A stretch of 64,000 nucleotides of DNA, from positions 11,854,501 to 11,918,500 of the forward strand of contig OX463820.1 of NCBI GenBank assembly GCA_949825045.1, given 5' to 3'. The position numbers and the translations under genes were made by a program. Below are positions 51,580 to 63,690 of this stretch, one piece after another. Under the pieces are notes generated by a model that saw nothing but the letters and a program-made list of their open reading frames with translations, searched no databases and had not been told where the DNA came from. The stretch comes from Argyresthia goedartella (Eukaryota; Arthropoda; Insecta; Lepidoptera; Argyresthiidae). Within the stretch, counting starts at the first letter, position 1. Every line of letters starts with the position of its first letter.

Positions 51580-54552
51580 TCATGAACTCTTCACCATAAA
51601 CGGTCCTGCAAAATCCGTACCAACACCTGAAAACGGTCTGACCTCATTCACACGATCAGGGGGCAAGTCCCCCATGAGAGGTTGCATCGTGGCAGCCTTA
51701 AGTCGATAACAAGGCATGCACCGAAACACGATGTTCCGTATGGCACGGCGGGCAGATAAGATCCAAAACTCCCGCTGGAGCGTGGCCAACAACGCGTTAC
51801 AGCCGGCATGCGCGTTTTTAATATGATGATCAGTCACCAGCAATTCAACTAACTGTCCCCCCTTGGAGAGCAGAAGTGGGTGACGAGCCGAATACGACAG
51901 ATTCGCATTGCGCAATCTTCCTCCTACCCGAAGTAACCCGGTCGAATCAACAAATGGGTTGAGACGCGCGACGACTCCCTTCAATTTCGAACGTCCACTT
52001 CGTATAATCTCCAATTCTGCCCCAAACTTCGAGGACTTTACCAACCGGACCAAATTCAATAGCGACTCGTTTCGCTCTGCCGGAATCAGAATAGGGTTCA
52101 ACGTTCGCTGATCACGAGGAGTACGACAATTTCGAGCGAATCTCCTAATCCAAGTGGACACGTTTATCAACTTGTCAAGTGAGCTATACTGGTCCAGCAG
52201 AAACCCGGCGTCAGGGTCCTCAGCCTTCTGGGTAACATGCACGGCCGCTCTGGGGCCATGATCCGAAGATACTACTACATGGCTGTGGGGCCAGTCCGAT
52301 TCTCTCTTGGCAAGCCAGGGTGGTTCCCACCTCAAATGGTGTCTAACGAGTTCAGAAGCCTGACATCCCCTGGATGCACAATCAGACGGGTTCAATTCTC
52401 CTGGTACATGTCTCCAGGTCAGTGGGACCTCAGACGACACAATCTGGGAGACACGGTTCGCAACAAAAACCTCTAAGTTATGGACCGAAGCCTTCAGCCA
52501 GCACAAAACAATCTGGCTGTCCGTCCAAGCGTACACCGTATCCTCCAAAACCACTGACCCACGCAACACTGTTAGAGTGTGATTCAAAAGTTTGGTCAAA
52601 AGAGCAGCCCCGGACAGTTCCAGTTTTAGAATCGTCATCCTTGTCCGAATAGGCGCTACCTTGCTTTTTGCCAAAACCAAACGCACGTCGACCTCCCTGG
52701 TGGAGGTGACGGTTCGCAAATAAACCGCTGCCGCAAACCCTCGTTCAGAGGCATCACAAAACCCGTGAAGGGTTGCCCTGTAATCCCCAGCAGGGACCAA
52801 TTTCCTCGGCAGCGATACATTATTTATGTCCGATAGCGAGGTGAACATTCGCGTCCAATCAGTCAACAAATCACCTGAGAGGTGGGTGTCCCAGGTCAAC
52901 TGAGCCGCCCATAGCCTTTGCATAAAACATTTGAGAGCAAAGGTGACTGGAGAAATCCATCCATTCGGGTCGAACGTTCTCGCAATCGTTGACAGTACTG
53001 ACCGCTTCGTCCAGGCCTTCGGTGTTTCTAAAACCACCCGACAGGTAAACACATCATGGACGGGCCGGTACTGAATTCCAAGCACTGACAACATGTTAGG
53101 GTTGTCAGGATTCTCGAAAACGTGCGGGTCTTGTTGAAACTCATCTGGGAGACCAGCCATCAACTCAGGGGAGTTGGACATCCACTTGCGTAGTTCATAG
53201 CCGCCTCGTTCCAGCAATTGAATGAGCTCGTCACGTCGGTCCAGAGCTTCCTCTACACTGGCTGCCCCTGTGCAGACGTCATCGACATACAAATCTTGCT
53301 CCAGGATAGCGGCGGCTCTAGGATAGCTCACACGGTCACGCGACGCCAACTCCCGCAGGGTACGCATCGCCAAATACGGGCTAGACCGTAACCCATACGT
53401 GTTCGTGTTTAACTCATAGACCTTGACTGGCTCGGCCGTGGACTCACGCCAAAGTATCAACTGATACCTTCTGTCAGCCGGATGAATTACCGTTTGCCTA
53501 AACATCATCCGAATGTCTGCGACAAATACAATCTGGTGTCTCCGAAAGCTCGTGAGAATATCCGAAATATCACGACTCAACTTGGGTCCCGAATGTAGAC
53601 ACTGATTCAGGGACATCCCGTTCGAGGTAGGTGCTGACCCATCAAAAACAACTCGAATCTTGCCGGTAGGGGTTCGCAGGACGGCATGGTGTGGAAGGAA
53701 ACAATGATCCTCAGATCTCCAGTCCACACCCGATACCGACATGTGTCCTAACGACTCATACTCCCTCATGAAATCGACGTATTTTTGTTTAAATACGGTG
53801 TCCCTTGACATCCTACGCTCCATCGACATCAATCTCGTCTCAGCCATCTTCCTAGATTCTCCTAGTGGCGGTCGATCGGCCCTGAAAGGCAGTCGAGTTA
53901 CAAAACGACCAGAACGAAGGCGATCAGTACTATTCTGGTAAAACAACTCGCACTCTTCTTCGTCTGCGTCGACTCGACGAACGGTGGGAGGTTCCTCTAT
54001 CTCCCAGAAACGTTGGATAGCGTCTGACAACGCTGAGCCAATAAGTATGCCATCTGACTCGGCAGGCCTAACCATTGGCAATGCCGGACCCATGATCACG
54101 TGATCAAACTTAGTATCCACAGCAATCAACCCGTCCGGCTGAAGAACTCGCCGATCCGACAACAGAAACCTACCCAGAACGTCTGCTCCCAGTAGCAGGT
54201 CGACCGGGGCTGGAGTGTCAAAATCGGGATCCGCCAACTTGAGTCCTGATGTCAGGAATCGAACGGCCGGATTCAACTTCACCAAGGGGTGTCTGCCCAT
54301 GACATGCGTCATTACTAAAGCTTGCACGGATTTTTTTGTCAAAATGTCATAACGTGGAGAGAACGTGATCACCGATTGACCAACTACATTCGTAATCGTA
54401 ACATTCCCCACGCCCCGTATTGATTTATTATACCTATTTACCTTGAGGCCCAACCATTTTGCTAAATCATTCGATACAATGCAGCCCTGAGCTCCAGAAT
54501 CTAATAGGGCGCGAACGTATGTTGGGTTGCCCGCCAAATCCCAAACAAGCAC
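51580..54552 (-). CDS. BEL/Pao Pol, copy 2 (protease to integrase N-part)
   Basis: 990-codon open frame. Same domain order as copy 1: LLDSGAQGCIVS protease, RT with FDGSAPTSNGMSLNQCL and the YVDDVCTG catalytic box, RNase H with FCDASERGFAAAVYL and AWTDSQIVLCWL, and the integrase zinc-binding region. It ends at a TGA after GPFMVKSS, just beyond the first integrase catalytic Asp; copy 1 has an Arg codon there. A TAA near 54553 also separates it from the upstream Gag frame. The integrase core beyond about 51526 is deleted, so the element cannot insert itself. Confidence 0.9.
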   Translation of the reverse strand: MLVWDLAGNPTYVRALLDSGAQGCIVSNDLAKWLGLKVNRYNKSIRGVGNVTITNVVGQSVITFSPRYDILTKKSVQALVMTHVMGRHPLVKLNPAVRFLTSGLKLADPDFDTPAPVDLLLGADVLGRFLLSDRRVLQPDGLIAVDTKFDHVIMGPALPMVRPAESDGILIGSALSDAIQRFWEIEEPPTVRRVDADEEECELFYQNSTDRLRSGRFVTRLPFRADRPPLGESRKMAETRLMSMERRMSRDTVFKQKYVDFMREYESLGHMSVSGVDWRSEDHCFLPHHAVLRTPTGKIRVVFDGSAPTSNGMSLNQCLHSGPKLSRDISDILTSFRRHQIVFVADIRMMFRQTVIHPADRRYQLILWRESTAEPVKVYELNTNTYGLRSSPYLAMRTLRELASRDRVSYPRAAAILEQDLYVDDVCTGAASVEEALDRRDELIQLLERGGYELRKWMSNSPELMAGLPDEFQQDPHVFENPDNPNMLSVLGIQYRPVHDVFTCRVVLETPKAWTKRSVLSTIARTFDPNGWISPVTFALKCFMQRLWAAQLTWDTHLSGDLLTDWTRMFTSLSDINNVSLPRKLVPAGDYRATLHGFCDASERGFAAAVYLRTVTSTREVDVRLVLAKSKVAPIRTRMTILKLELSGAALLTKLLNHTLTVLRGSVVLEDTVYAWTDSQIVLCWLKASVHNLEVFVANRVSQIVSSEVPLTWRHVPGELNPSDCASRGCQASELVRHHLRWEPPWLAKRESDWPHSHVVVSSDHGPRAAVHVTQKAEDPDAGFLLDQYSSLDKLINVSTWIRRFARNCRTPRDQRTLNPILIPAERNESLLNLVRLVKSSKFGAELEIIRSGRSKLKGVVARLNPFVDSTGLLRVGGRLRNANLSYSARHPLLLSKGGQLVELLVTDHHIKNAHAGCNALLATLQREFWILSARRAIRNIVFRCMPCYRLKAATMQPLMGDLPPDRVNEVRPFSGVGTDFAGPFMVKSS

Positions 54553-54615
54553 AGAGGCGATCGGTTACACCACCGTCTCCGGTTGGGGGGCAACAAATTG
54601 TTGGGCCGCAAATTC

Positions 54616-56434
54616 CTAGCGAGGGCCCCCGGGGCCCCAATCTGCCTGTAACCGATCAGGTAGGCAGCTATACGCCAGAGGGTCCCATTGTACAAATGGC
54701 CCACGCGCCGGTTCCATTGCCACCCTACGACGCCCCCCGAAGGGGGGTGGGCGTGAATTCAACCGTGGCCGCTCCATGAGCGGGGGGGACATCACATGCG
54801 ACCGACGAGGACGAGGCGACGAGCGGGGTGACAACTGAGGCGGCGTCCGAACCGCACCCGCATAGCTCGAAGATGTCCCATGCCACCCGCCCGTTACGGC
54901 CTGCTCAACACACCCAATGTCCCGCTGAGTCGGATGCTGAGTCGCAACCGAAAACTCAGGGCCCCCCATGTGATGACCCTGAGTGCGGTCCTGCACCCCT
55001 GGGTGGCCGCGTGCTTGTGGCCCCATTGCCCGCTGAGTCGGATGCTGAGTCGCAACCGAAAACTCAGGGCCCCCCATGTGATGACCCTGAGTGCGGCCCT
55101 GCACCCTAGTACTGCCCTGTGCACGTGGGGACGTTGGCCCCTGAGTTGCGCTCCGAGTCGCAAACGAATTATCAGGGCCCCTTGCCGTGTCACCCTGGGT
55201 ACGGCCCTGTGGTGGCTGTTGGCCGGACCGGTTCATGCACAACAGATTGTTGTGGGCCCCACCACAATATCCGCACATTTGTGTGCGCGTGCAGTCCCTA
55301 GCCATGTGTGGCCCGAGGCACAGGAAACACCAGCCCCGCTGCTTGGCCATCTGGCGCCGTCCCTGAACCCTAAGTTCCCCGAACTTATTGCAATTGGCCA
55401 CAGCATGGCCAATCTGCCTACAACGTGGGCAGGTCTCACTATGTGGGGTCAATGCACTCACAGTCCCATATGACTGCCGGTTGGTGCGGTCCTTCCTCGT
55501 CGGAGGGCCCCTACTCACAGCGCTCCCGGCAGCTCTCTGTGGCTCCGAAGGATGGGTGACCGTCAACCCCAAATTCTCTGCCCGTCGAGACTCCTCTTCC
55601 AAAAATCCGACCAAGTCGGAGAAGGTGGGCAGGTCCTCGGCCGACCTCCCGTGAGACTGTTCGAAACGAGTCTGCACGTCAGCGGGTAGGCGGGAAAGTA
55701 CAATGTACAACAGTAAGTACGACCATTCACCAACCGGAAGTCCAAGATTCTCTAGAGCCTTGTTGACGGACAACAATGGGTTCAAAACCTCCGTCTGTAT
55801 GGCCCCGACCTTGTTCACAACCGGGATGCTAAACAAACGGTTCAGTTGGGCATCGGCCAACCTCCGTTTGTTGTGGTAACGTCTGACCAACAATTGCCTG
55901 GCCGTCTCATAGTTGCCCTCCGTAACTGTCAAATGAGCGACCAGCTCCCTAGGCTCACCCCTCAATGCTGCCACCAGCTGAGCCATCTTGACAGACTTGG
56001 TAATGTCCGATCGCAAGTGCACCAAACTGTTGAACAGATTGATGAAGCTCATCCATTCACCGGACACGCCGTCAAAGGTAGGCATATTTATCGCGGGTAA
56101 CCTGGTCCCCGATCCCTGATGCGGCAGAGGTGCTTCAATGTCACCACCATGGCTGGACTCGCGCCCACATGTCCGCAGCCTTCTGCGTGATAGCAGCTGC
56201 CATCTCCATACATTGGTCGACATCCCCTATCAACCGTGACAGCCTGTCAGGTGCACAACCATCAACTGATTCCGCCTGCGCGGATAATTCGAGCACCCTA
56301 TTGTAACGTTCCTTAACGTCCAGAGACCGCTCCAATACCACATCATGCCTATCTAAACGGTCTATCAGACCGTGTGCGGAGGAAAACCATCTGAGTTCCT
56401 TAGAAACACCCTTCTGGATTTCAGATAACGACAT
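54616..56434 (-). pseudogene. BEL/Pao Gag, copy 2
   Basis: Starts MSLSEIQKGVSKELRWF at 56434. A 5-bp deletion near 56155-56165 shifts the frame after AITQKAAD; the remaining 500+ codons are open. It retains the MPTFDGVSGEWMSFINLF stretch that copy 1 lost, capsid-like helices and three zinc knuckles (CPRCRQIGHAVANC, CFLCLGPHMARDC, CGYCGGAHNNLLC). The C-terminal tail has two copies of TQGHHMGGPEFSVATQHPTQ where copy 1 has one. It ends in TAG at 54618-54616, with Pol in the same frame beyond. Confidence 0.85.
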
Positions 56435-57000
56435 TTTGCAGTAACTCAATTTTATTGGACCCTTCAGTTTATAACCCAAACGAGGGAACCCTAAACTATA
56501 ACTTAAATAATGTTGTTTTCCTTAAACAATAGGAACCGAGTTTTATATCTATATAAATTATGCTACACTTTTAATATTCTAATCCTGTAAATAACAAGTT
56601 AGTTTCCCTTTATTATTATAACACACACAGATAATAGTCAATATTAGTTCAAGTTATAAATTGCTATCACTTGCTGCACAATAAACTGAAAACAATGTAA
56701 TAGCCTGCTATCAATAGATGTAACTACCTATGTTAACCAAAACATTTATTCAATACCATTGAGTACCTACTATTCTGAGTCACATCTCAGTACAACTGGT
56801 CATTTAGGGAAAACTGTAATATCTGTCTGTCTACTACCAGCAATAGACTTATAGCTTACAAATACTACCAATCTATGTGGATATAGGAACAAACAAGTTA
56901 CCTAACCGCCTAGATACCTACAGATTGATAGTCCCAAGTCGTGCTTTCCTGAAGCCCTTGACGGCTGCAAATCTCAGGAAACCACGCTCTGCTACCAAAA

Positions 57001-57523
57001 TGTTCAGGCTTCTCAGCACCTAATGACCTCGTAGGGGCCCATCAGTTACGAGGTAGCGTGACGATCAGGTGCCAAGAAGTGATGAACGATCTAACCTGGT
57101 CTGTGCTTCGGTCCCGTCAACCTCCTGTCTCTCTGCAAGGCCCGGGCGCGCCCTAGGCTCTTCTTGGTAGACAGGTTCTTCAGCCAACCAGGTATGACTG
57201 GCGGGCCAGCGTCAATGAGCACAGTGGTCCAACACAGGTTATGTTTCTACGTGGTAAATACGAATCGGGCACGTAAATCCGAACTTTATCTGGTTCGAGA
57301 GACAACGGCACACCCAGCTATATTAATAATCCTGAGGGAATCCCGAATACATTCCAGATGCCCTTTGATTTAATTTCAACAACAACAATCAACACGCGTT
57401 TTCATTGCGAGATTTTTTCTCGTCTTCGTCTGTCAGTTGTCAAAACTGCCAGATTGACAGCTAACGTCAAATTAAAATGACCGTTCAGAAACCATCGATC
57501 GAATATCGATTTGGAATCGAACA
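57001..57523 (-). repeat. 5' LTR of BEL copy 2 (523 bp)
   Basis: Reverse complement of the copy 1 LTR with the same TGTTCGATTCC and CCTGAACA ends. It lacks about 35 bp around 57084, where copy 1 has gtcggcgtttcaccgagcta and following bases. Confidence 0.9.
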
Positions 57524-57600
57524 CCATATGAATCAGCTGACCGCTCGGCCCAAAATGTACTGCAAAGTGAAAAATAATGTTGCTCTGATCAAATCGTTTT

Positions 57601-58199
57601 AATAGAGAAGGATGTTCAGATTGATGTCCTTAACAACCGCCTTTCGGCATATATACCCTTTCTGTATAATCCTGTACAGTACAATACTACCTATTGACAA
57701 GATTTTTTTAAATATTTATTAAGAACTTGGCGTTTTGACAATTTAGGCGTAGCATTTTTTGCTCAGTAATGCAGTCTTATATTAGTATATCTTCTCATTA
57801 GAGCTTTGATTAGTAATATTAGATGATTACCCAATGGGTTATGTTCAAGTTGGTAAAAAATCTATTTCTTTCCATCGATTCAAAAACATAATTCTCATTA
57901 TCACTATTACCATCACTATACGTCGTCTCTGCGTGCGTGAAACAGTTCGCCTCCGTACCTCGATGCATATTTACTTTCGTATTTAGATAAGTGTAAAATA
58001 TTCATTGCGTGTTAGCTTGGCAATATGTAGTGAAATTAAGTCTAATATCTTAATACAAAACAAGCAATGGATAATAAACCTAGCGAGAACAACATGACCT
58101 TGTCACTTTAATGATATTTTTTTTGTAAATGATTTATTTCCGTAATAATGTTTATTTCTTGTGTTTTAAGAAGAAATAATAGTTGGAATGACACTTACA
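57601..58199. other. Gene-free stretch
   Basis: No gene recognised. Confidence 0.4.
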
Positions 58200-59260
58200 A
58201 GTGATATGTTATTCCGCCGTTCTTGGAGTTCACAATCCCGCTTCTATTTTTGCACATGAGTATTGCACAGGTCGGCATTTTAGAAAAACAGCAGAAATGA
58301 GTTCGTCACTGCGGTCTCCCGGTGACTACCGAGGGCTAGATTTGTTCGCACGTGCAACGCCCCTCGACCTATCTCTCGATATCTGTGGTTCCTTCAGTTT
58401 TCGTAATGATAAAATTTAAATTACTCGCATTGTTTGAGTAATAGTACATTACTGTCGCGGTCTGTAATGACTGCGTTGCTTGTCGCACTGTTGGTGGCCG
58501 AAAGCGCAGCAAAGCGCAGCTCAAGGCCTAGACAGCGCGATCAGCTTTGCAGCCTTTGATGGACAAGCTGGAATAAATGGCGAGACCGAAGGTCAAGGCT
58601 TTTATAGCGCGGACATCAAAGGCTGCAATGGTGACCAAGCTTATAGGCCGAGAGCGTAGCTAAGCTAATCTCGAGGCCTTCATAGTGTGGCCAGCAGTGC
58701 AGTCATTGCGGACCAAGGTTTGTACTCAAATAATGCGAGTAATTAAATAAAACCAGCTTATTATGAAATTGAGAGTGAGTTTTTTTTTGTCACACATAAC
58801 CAAATTCTGAATAAAGCTTTTTTGCAGTACCTTTTTTAGTGGCAAGAAGATCTCCCGCTCTTATTTTTTGTCACACATAACCAAATTCTGAATAATGCCT
58901 TTTTTTTCACCATTCTCGAAACAAAGCTCGACAATCATGGAATTTGACAGGAAATTGCGCGTTGCTAAAACACGACAGTAATGGATTTTCACAGGAAATT
59001 GCCGGCACCTTTTCTGGCTCCTCCAAGTAGCGCGGCAATGTCGACTTTGCTCAAAGAAGGTTGTCAAAATAATGAGCACATTACTAGCTTTGTTTGAGTA
59101 AAGCATTATACAAGCCTTGGTCCTCGTAAAGTAATAGACCTTCGGTCTTGGCCTTTATTGCAGCTTGTCCAAAAAAGGCTGCAATGCTAACGGCACTGTG
59201 TAGGCTTAGAGCTGCGCTTTCGGCCACCAACACACCGTAATGTACTATTAATAATAATAT
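58200..59260. repeat. Repeat family D, copy 2, partly palindromic
   Basis: Contains ggtggccgaaagcgcagc (58490) and its inverse gctgcgctttcggccacc (about 59208-59225). The blocks caagcttataggccgagagc and gaccttcggtcttggcct also occur in mirrored order. A ttttttgtcacacataaccaaattctgaataa block is directly repeated at about 58782 and 58865. Parts match 50570-51200. Confidence 0.5.
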
Positions 59261-61485
59261 GCAGGAATAAATATAATCTTAAAGTTAGCGAGTTCTGTGT
59301 TGAGTTATGTTAACACCATGTACTCGTTATCATTAATCATCATTGCCATTTGTTTAATCAATTAGTCAGACATCACAATGGTTGTTCCATAATCAGTGTT
59401 AGAAGTTGTCTTACTGCGCTCACTAGCTGGAGCCACTGGAACCTGATGATAATCTTGCTTAGATATGTCCAAGACCAAGTCAAAAGTGTCAAAAGTGTAA
59501 TGACTTAAGTAAGTGTTTGATTTGTAAAAGTGCGTTATATTGCCTACTTGCAAATCTTGCCAAAGTAACTGTTTTGAGTTTATTGAATAAGAACTGTTGG
59601 AAAATGAAGTGCCAAGTGAATAAATCGATAAGTGACTATCAGTGTAGTTAGTAGCGCCCACTAATTAAACACCATTCATGTTTATTTAGAAAGATCAGGC
59701 TAGGATCAGACAGTGGCCGTATGTTTTGTGTTAACGAAATACTCACATAGGTACCACGTTCAAAGGTAATCTTAAGGGATTAAATATGGCCAGAAATGCA
59801 TCTTTAGCTTCAATTCTAGGCTAAACTAGACACCATAAAAATGTAGGATAAATATATGTTGTAAAAGGTCTATTAGAGATAAGAATGGACTTTTCAAATT
59901 ACCGGATATCTGTTATATTTAATACTTAAAAATATTTTTCGCAATGCATTATTATTCAACTAAATGAACAAGCGCTCGGAGACGAAATCAGTTTCCGGAA
60001 ACTTACACGCAAAAATAGGAAATTTTTTGGTTGTTTTATTTTATTTTTAATGTTATTATTACAGGAGTTTAGTAATATTTTCTATAATTTTCTTGGTCTC
60101 GGAGCTCGGGCTGCCCCGCGGGGCTCTGCGCGGGAGCATGCGTCAGTCTGCTTCGACGCGATGCGACGGGTATTTGTTTTCTTTGTCTAATTCTCAATGC
60201 CATTGGCCTTTGTTCAGCCCTTAATAGCGTCATTTATACAGAAGCGCAATAAAATAAATCACTTATGTTCTATACTTTACTCAGAGTTATCAAATAAATT
60301 ATACTAACTCTTGATTGATGGAATGCCGCACGTGGGATTTAACCTACTATATTTAATCATTACTACATTTATTTTAAGAGAAAAGCTTTTCTTTCTGTTA
60401 AAATCCGATTTAGACCTTAGAATTGTGTTAATGAAATCATTGATCTAGCAATTCCCAAAACAACCAAACCTACTTTTTGGCGCCATCGCGTCAAATAAAA
60501 AACAAAACACTACCAGCAAAAGTAAAACGCAAAACCGTACGCGTTATTAATTTCAGCAATGGCTGCCCCGGCTAAGGACGGCCACGGCTGTGCCGGTAAG
60601 CCGGTAAAGTCCCTGTACGTCTTCCATAGCACCGGTAGTGACACGGGGCTTTGCGCCGTGATGAAGCACCTGCTCGAATATTTTGTACTACACACATTCT
60701 GCTCCGAATATGGGAGCAATTGCAAAGAAGTTTTGATATTATTATTTATATTTACTAGGGCAAAACCTACCAAACATTCGGTGAATTATTATAAGGACTG
60801 AGTAGTATGGTAATCAGAATTATATTTATCTTTTTAAGGAATGTAAGCCATGCGAAATAGTAGTTTATGTGACAAACTACATAATGCCTGATAATGTACA
60901 GTTACATACACTAGTTTATCTAGACACATATCGTAAGCTCTCTTTGATGTGTTCAGGAACCGCATGTTCGACCGGCATTGTGTCAATGATCATTGCTCTG
61001 CACTTGTTTAGCTTGTTCAGAAGTACGAACTTCACAAACAAACTAGGGGCGGCACGCAGGCGGGCGTTGGCTTCGAAATTTGAATGTCATAATATGACAA
61101 ATTTTGGTATATTATGGTCATAATTTATCAATAACCAGATAAGAAATGAGTTTTTATCAAGAAGTTTATAATTATGCTGGTCATAACGTGCGGTTTTTGG
61201 ACACAGTAAAGAGGGTTTATGATATTGATAGTGCAGCAGAAGGTGCTTGAAAATGTCTCCACTTATTTTGAGCCAAAAGTGCTTTCTGGCTCAATCGAAA
61301 GTATGTCATGACAGTGACAGACGTTGCTTATTGAGCCGGTCCCATACGAAAGAGTCTCAATACTGACGTAAAATGTATGCAAAATATCAACAAATTCCAA
61401 CAGCGGCGCTTTTTTATGGTACCACATGAGTTCGAAGGTAAGTTTGGGAATGCATATGGTTTATTTCGAAGGTTTTATGAATGTA
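59261..61485. other. Gene-free stretch
   Basis: No gene I can name. A plus-strand frame at 60559-60801 (MAAPAKDGHGCAGKPVKSLY...) starts in a decent ATG context but has no motif I recognise. Confidence 0.35.
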
Positions 61486-61665
61486 TTTAGGGTTCCATAC
61501 CCGAAGTTTGCCAAACGGGACCCTATTACTAAGCCTCCGATGTCCGTCCGTCCGCCTGTCTGTCTTTCACCGGGCTCTACCGAATCAACCGAAATAGGTA
61601 GAGAGCTGAAATTTCCACAGAGGGAATATTTCTATTGCCGGTATAACAACAAATAATGAAACATG
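61486..61665. repeat. Dispersed lepidopteran-type repeat, second copy
   Basis: agggttccatacccgaag, cgggaccctattactaagcc, gtccgtccgtccgcctgtct and tctattgccggtataacaac follow in the order expected for the family split at 1-880. Its terminal block is missing. Confidence 0.7.
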
Positions 61666-62499
61666 CCGATTTTTACGAATGAAAAATGTACCTATACAAG
61701 AAATTAATCATTTTCTTAGCCATTTTGTTTTATTTGTTTATCGGTGGAAACTGGACTCTCCCGATCTTATCGGAAAAGATCTTTAATTGCTCATTCGAAT
61801 AAAAATTATTATTATAGTATTAAGTTTTTTATCACATTTGATTATATTTATGTAATAAAGTTACTCAATTTCCATCCACAGATTTTCTTTAACCTGAGTA
61901 CATAGTTCAATACTTACATACTACATACACTAAACTCTTTTTTCAATGTTTCGATGTACGGCCTTGAATGTAGTCCTATCTACAGTTTTCTCAAAATAAA
62001 AGCCCGGTGTCAGCGTAAAAACTCAAAAGGCATACCGTACATTATAAAGTAATTAAATTTTACGATTTAAATCACTATATCACCACAAGAAGTCGATGAA
62101 TAAGGAGCATACAGTTCTTCAGTAATCATAGGTAAATCCGTAAATGGCCCGTATAGTCTCTGTTAATTTACCGAAGTCCAATTGGCTGTGGATTGGTGTT
62201 AATAATTAAATAATTAAATTCTAAGAACAATAAATATTCTTAGTTGTAGAACAATACGTCGTTACAAGGTTACGTCAGCTAACGAAGATGAATATTTTTC
62301 TTTTTAATCTCTAGGGATGTTCCCCAAAAAAGTCGAAAGGAGGAGGGTTAGTAAGATGAAGTGACTGTATGACAATTGTGAAGGAATGTTTTACCATATT
62401 TATATATTCAATTAATGCAGTACACCTCTCTTTGAAATAAAACAATAATAATAATAATAATTACATTTAAATATATATAATATTAAATAATTTTCATCA
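61666..62499. other. Gene-free stretch
   Basis: No gene recognised; an (aataat)n run is at 62443-62462. Confidence 0.4.
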
Positions 62500-62690
62500 T
62501 CATAATCATCATCAATCCGCCTACACCTTCCCACTGCAGGGTAAAATAAAGAGGCCGGCGTGGTTAGCTCAGACTGGGCAGAACTGGCGATGGCTGTAGG
62601 TAAGACAAAGTGGAGAGCTATACCGTGAGTCCTACTGTTATACCCCTGCCAAGGGATGTCAGGACAAAAGAAGATGAATGATGTTGCATT
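62500..62690 (+). repeat. RTE-type LINE 3' end fragment
   Basis: ELAMAVGKTKWRAIP can be read from 62583-62625, followed by acccctgccaagggatgtca and gaagatgaatgatg, the 3' end pattern I know from lepidopteran RTE copies. Confidence 0.5.
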
Positions 62691-63259
62691 TATAGGCTTT
62701 AAAAATTTGTGGAATGTTCCTTTCATAGAGATATCATCGCATATGTATCCTCATTTTTCCCTAGAGCATTGTCATGGCCTCTATCTTGTTATGACATCTT
62801 GTCACCTTGATCACCACTGCCTTTGTCGTAGTGCGAAGTGACTTGTTGTATTTGACTCTGATAATATCTTCTGACCCCGGCTTCTCTTATTGGATTGATA
62901 TTACTATTTGTTATTCTCTTCTGACCCGTCATTTATTAACGGACTTATTGGTATTAGGTATCTACTCTGACTTGGCTGGCTTTCATTTTGGTTTGCCTAT
63001 TGCCGATTGCCTAACGAATTGTTCTGTTGTTCTTGTACATTATCAAGTCGATGCCGAAACAAACAAAAATTCACAGCGGTCAAGCTCGGGAGCAGGTAGT
63101 AAATTTCATAATTCATATTTCCTTATTGCACAAAGATATATAAAATGTTACATTTGTGGATATTTACAAAGGTAAGCTTATCTCCAAAAAGAGAGTTCTT
63201 CCAGCAAACCAAGGCATGATAGAAAATTTTACCATGAAAGGATAGGCAGTGTACAATAT
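62691..63259. other. Gene-free stretch
   Basis: No gene recognised. Confidence 0.4.
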
Positions 63260-63690
63260 CTAATAACTTATCTACACTTACTAAATAAATAAATTAAATA
63301 CCTATAAAATATGAAAAAAGGCCTATATACTAGACTACTACTAATAAAAATCCAATATATACATAAACCTGTACATATAGCAATAATATACATACTATAA
63401 CTACTATCATGAAAGAGAGAGGAAGTGCTCTTTTACCCGTAGTGCAAGGAAGTGCGTTCCACACTCGGACCGCCTGAAATCTGAAGGCGTGCTCATATGC
63501 CGTGGTGTTGTGCCTTGGTGTGGTAAAGAGTGAGACCATGTAAGATCTCCGGTGCCGATCTCCTGAAAAGAGATACTCAAACCGCTGTCAAAGGTAACTG
63601 GGGTAGCGCGGATTTTTCGATATATTAAAAAGATATGAAAGAATATGAGTGTCTCTTTCGCACGGTTTCTTTTTGCCATTAAACGCTTGA
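63260..63690 (-). pseudogene. LINE RT C-terminal part and 3' UTR
   Basis: Minus strand reads FEYLFSGDRHRRSYMVSLFTTPRHN (frames joined across a shift near 63540) then AYEHAFRFQAVRVWNALPC, the conserved C-terminal end of Jockey/CR1-like ORF2. An AT-rich 3' UTR follows to about 63260. At 63690 it meets a plus-strand piece of the same kind of protein. Confidence 0.65.

Larger units (their letters stand above)
51520..57523 (-). mobile_element. BEL/Pao LTR retrotransposon, copy 2 (3' LTR deleted)
   Basis: Flanked by the 5-bp direct repeat ccata (51515-51519, 57524-57528). The 5' LTR is at 57001-57523. At the other end only tgttca (51520-51525), the terminal 6 bp of the 3' LTR, remains, joined straight to the integrase gene. 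Gag and Pol match copy 1 closely and are on the minus strand, so the two copies form a widely spaced inverted pair. Confidence 0.9.

Noticed and set aside
60559..60801. 80-codon plus-strand frame starting MAAPAKDGHGC
   Set aside because: Not recognised and lacks supporting context; mentioned only within the gene-free stretch.
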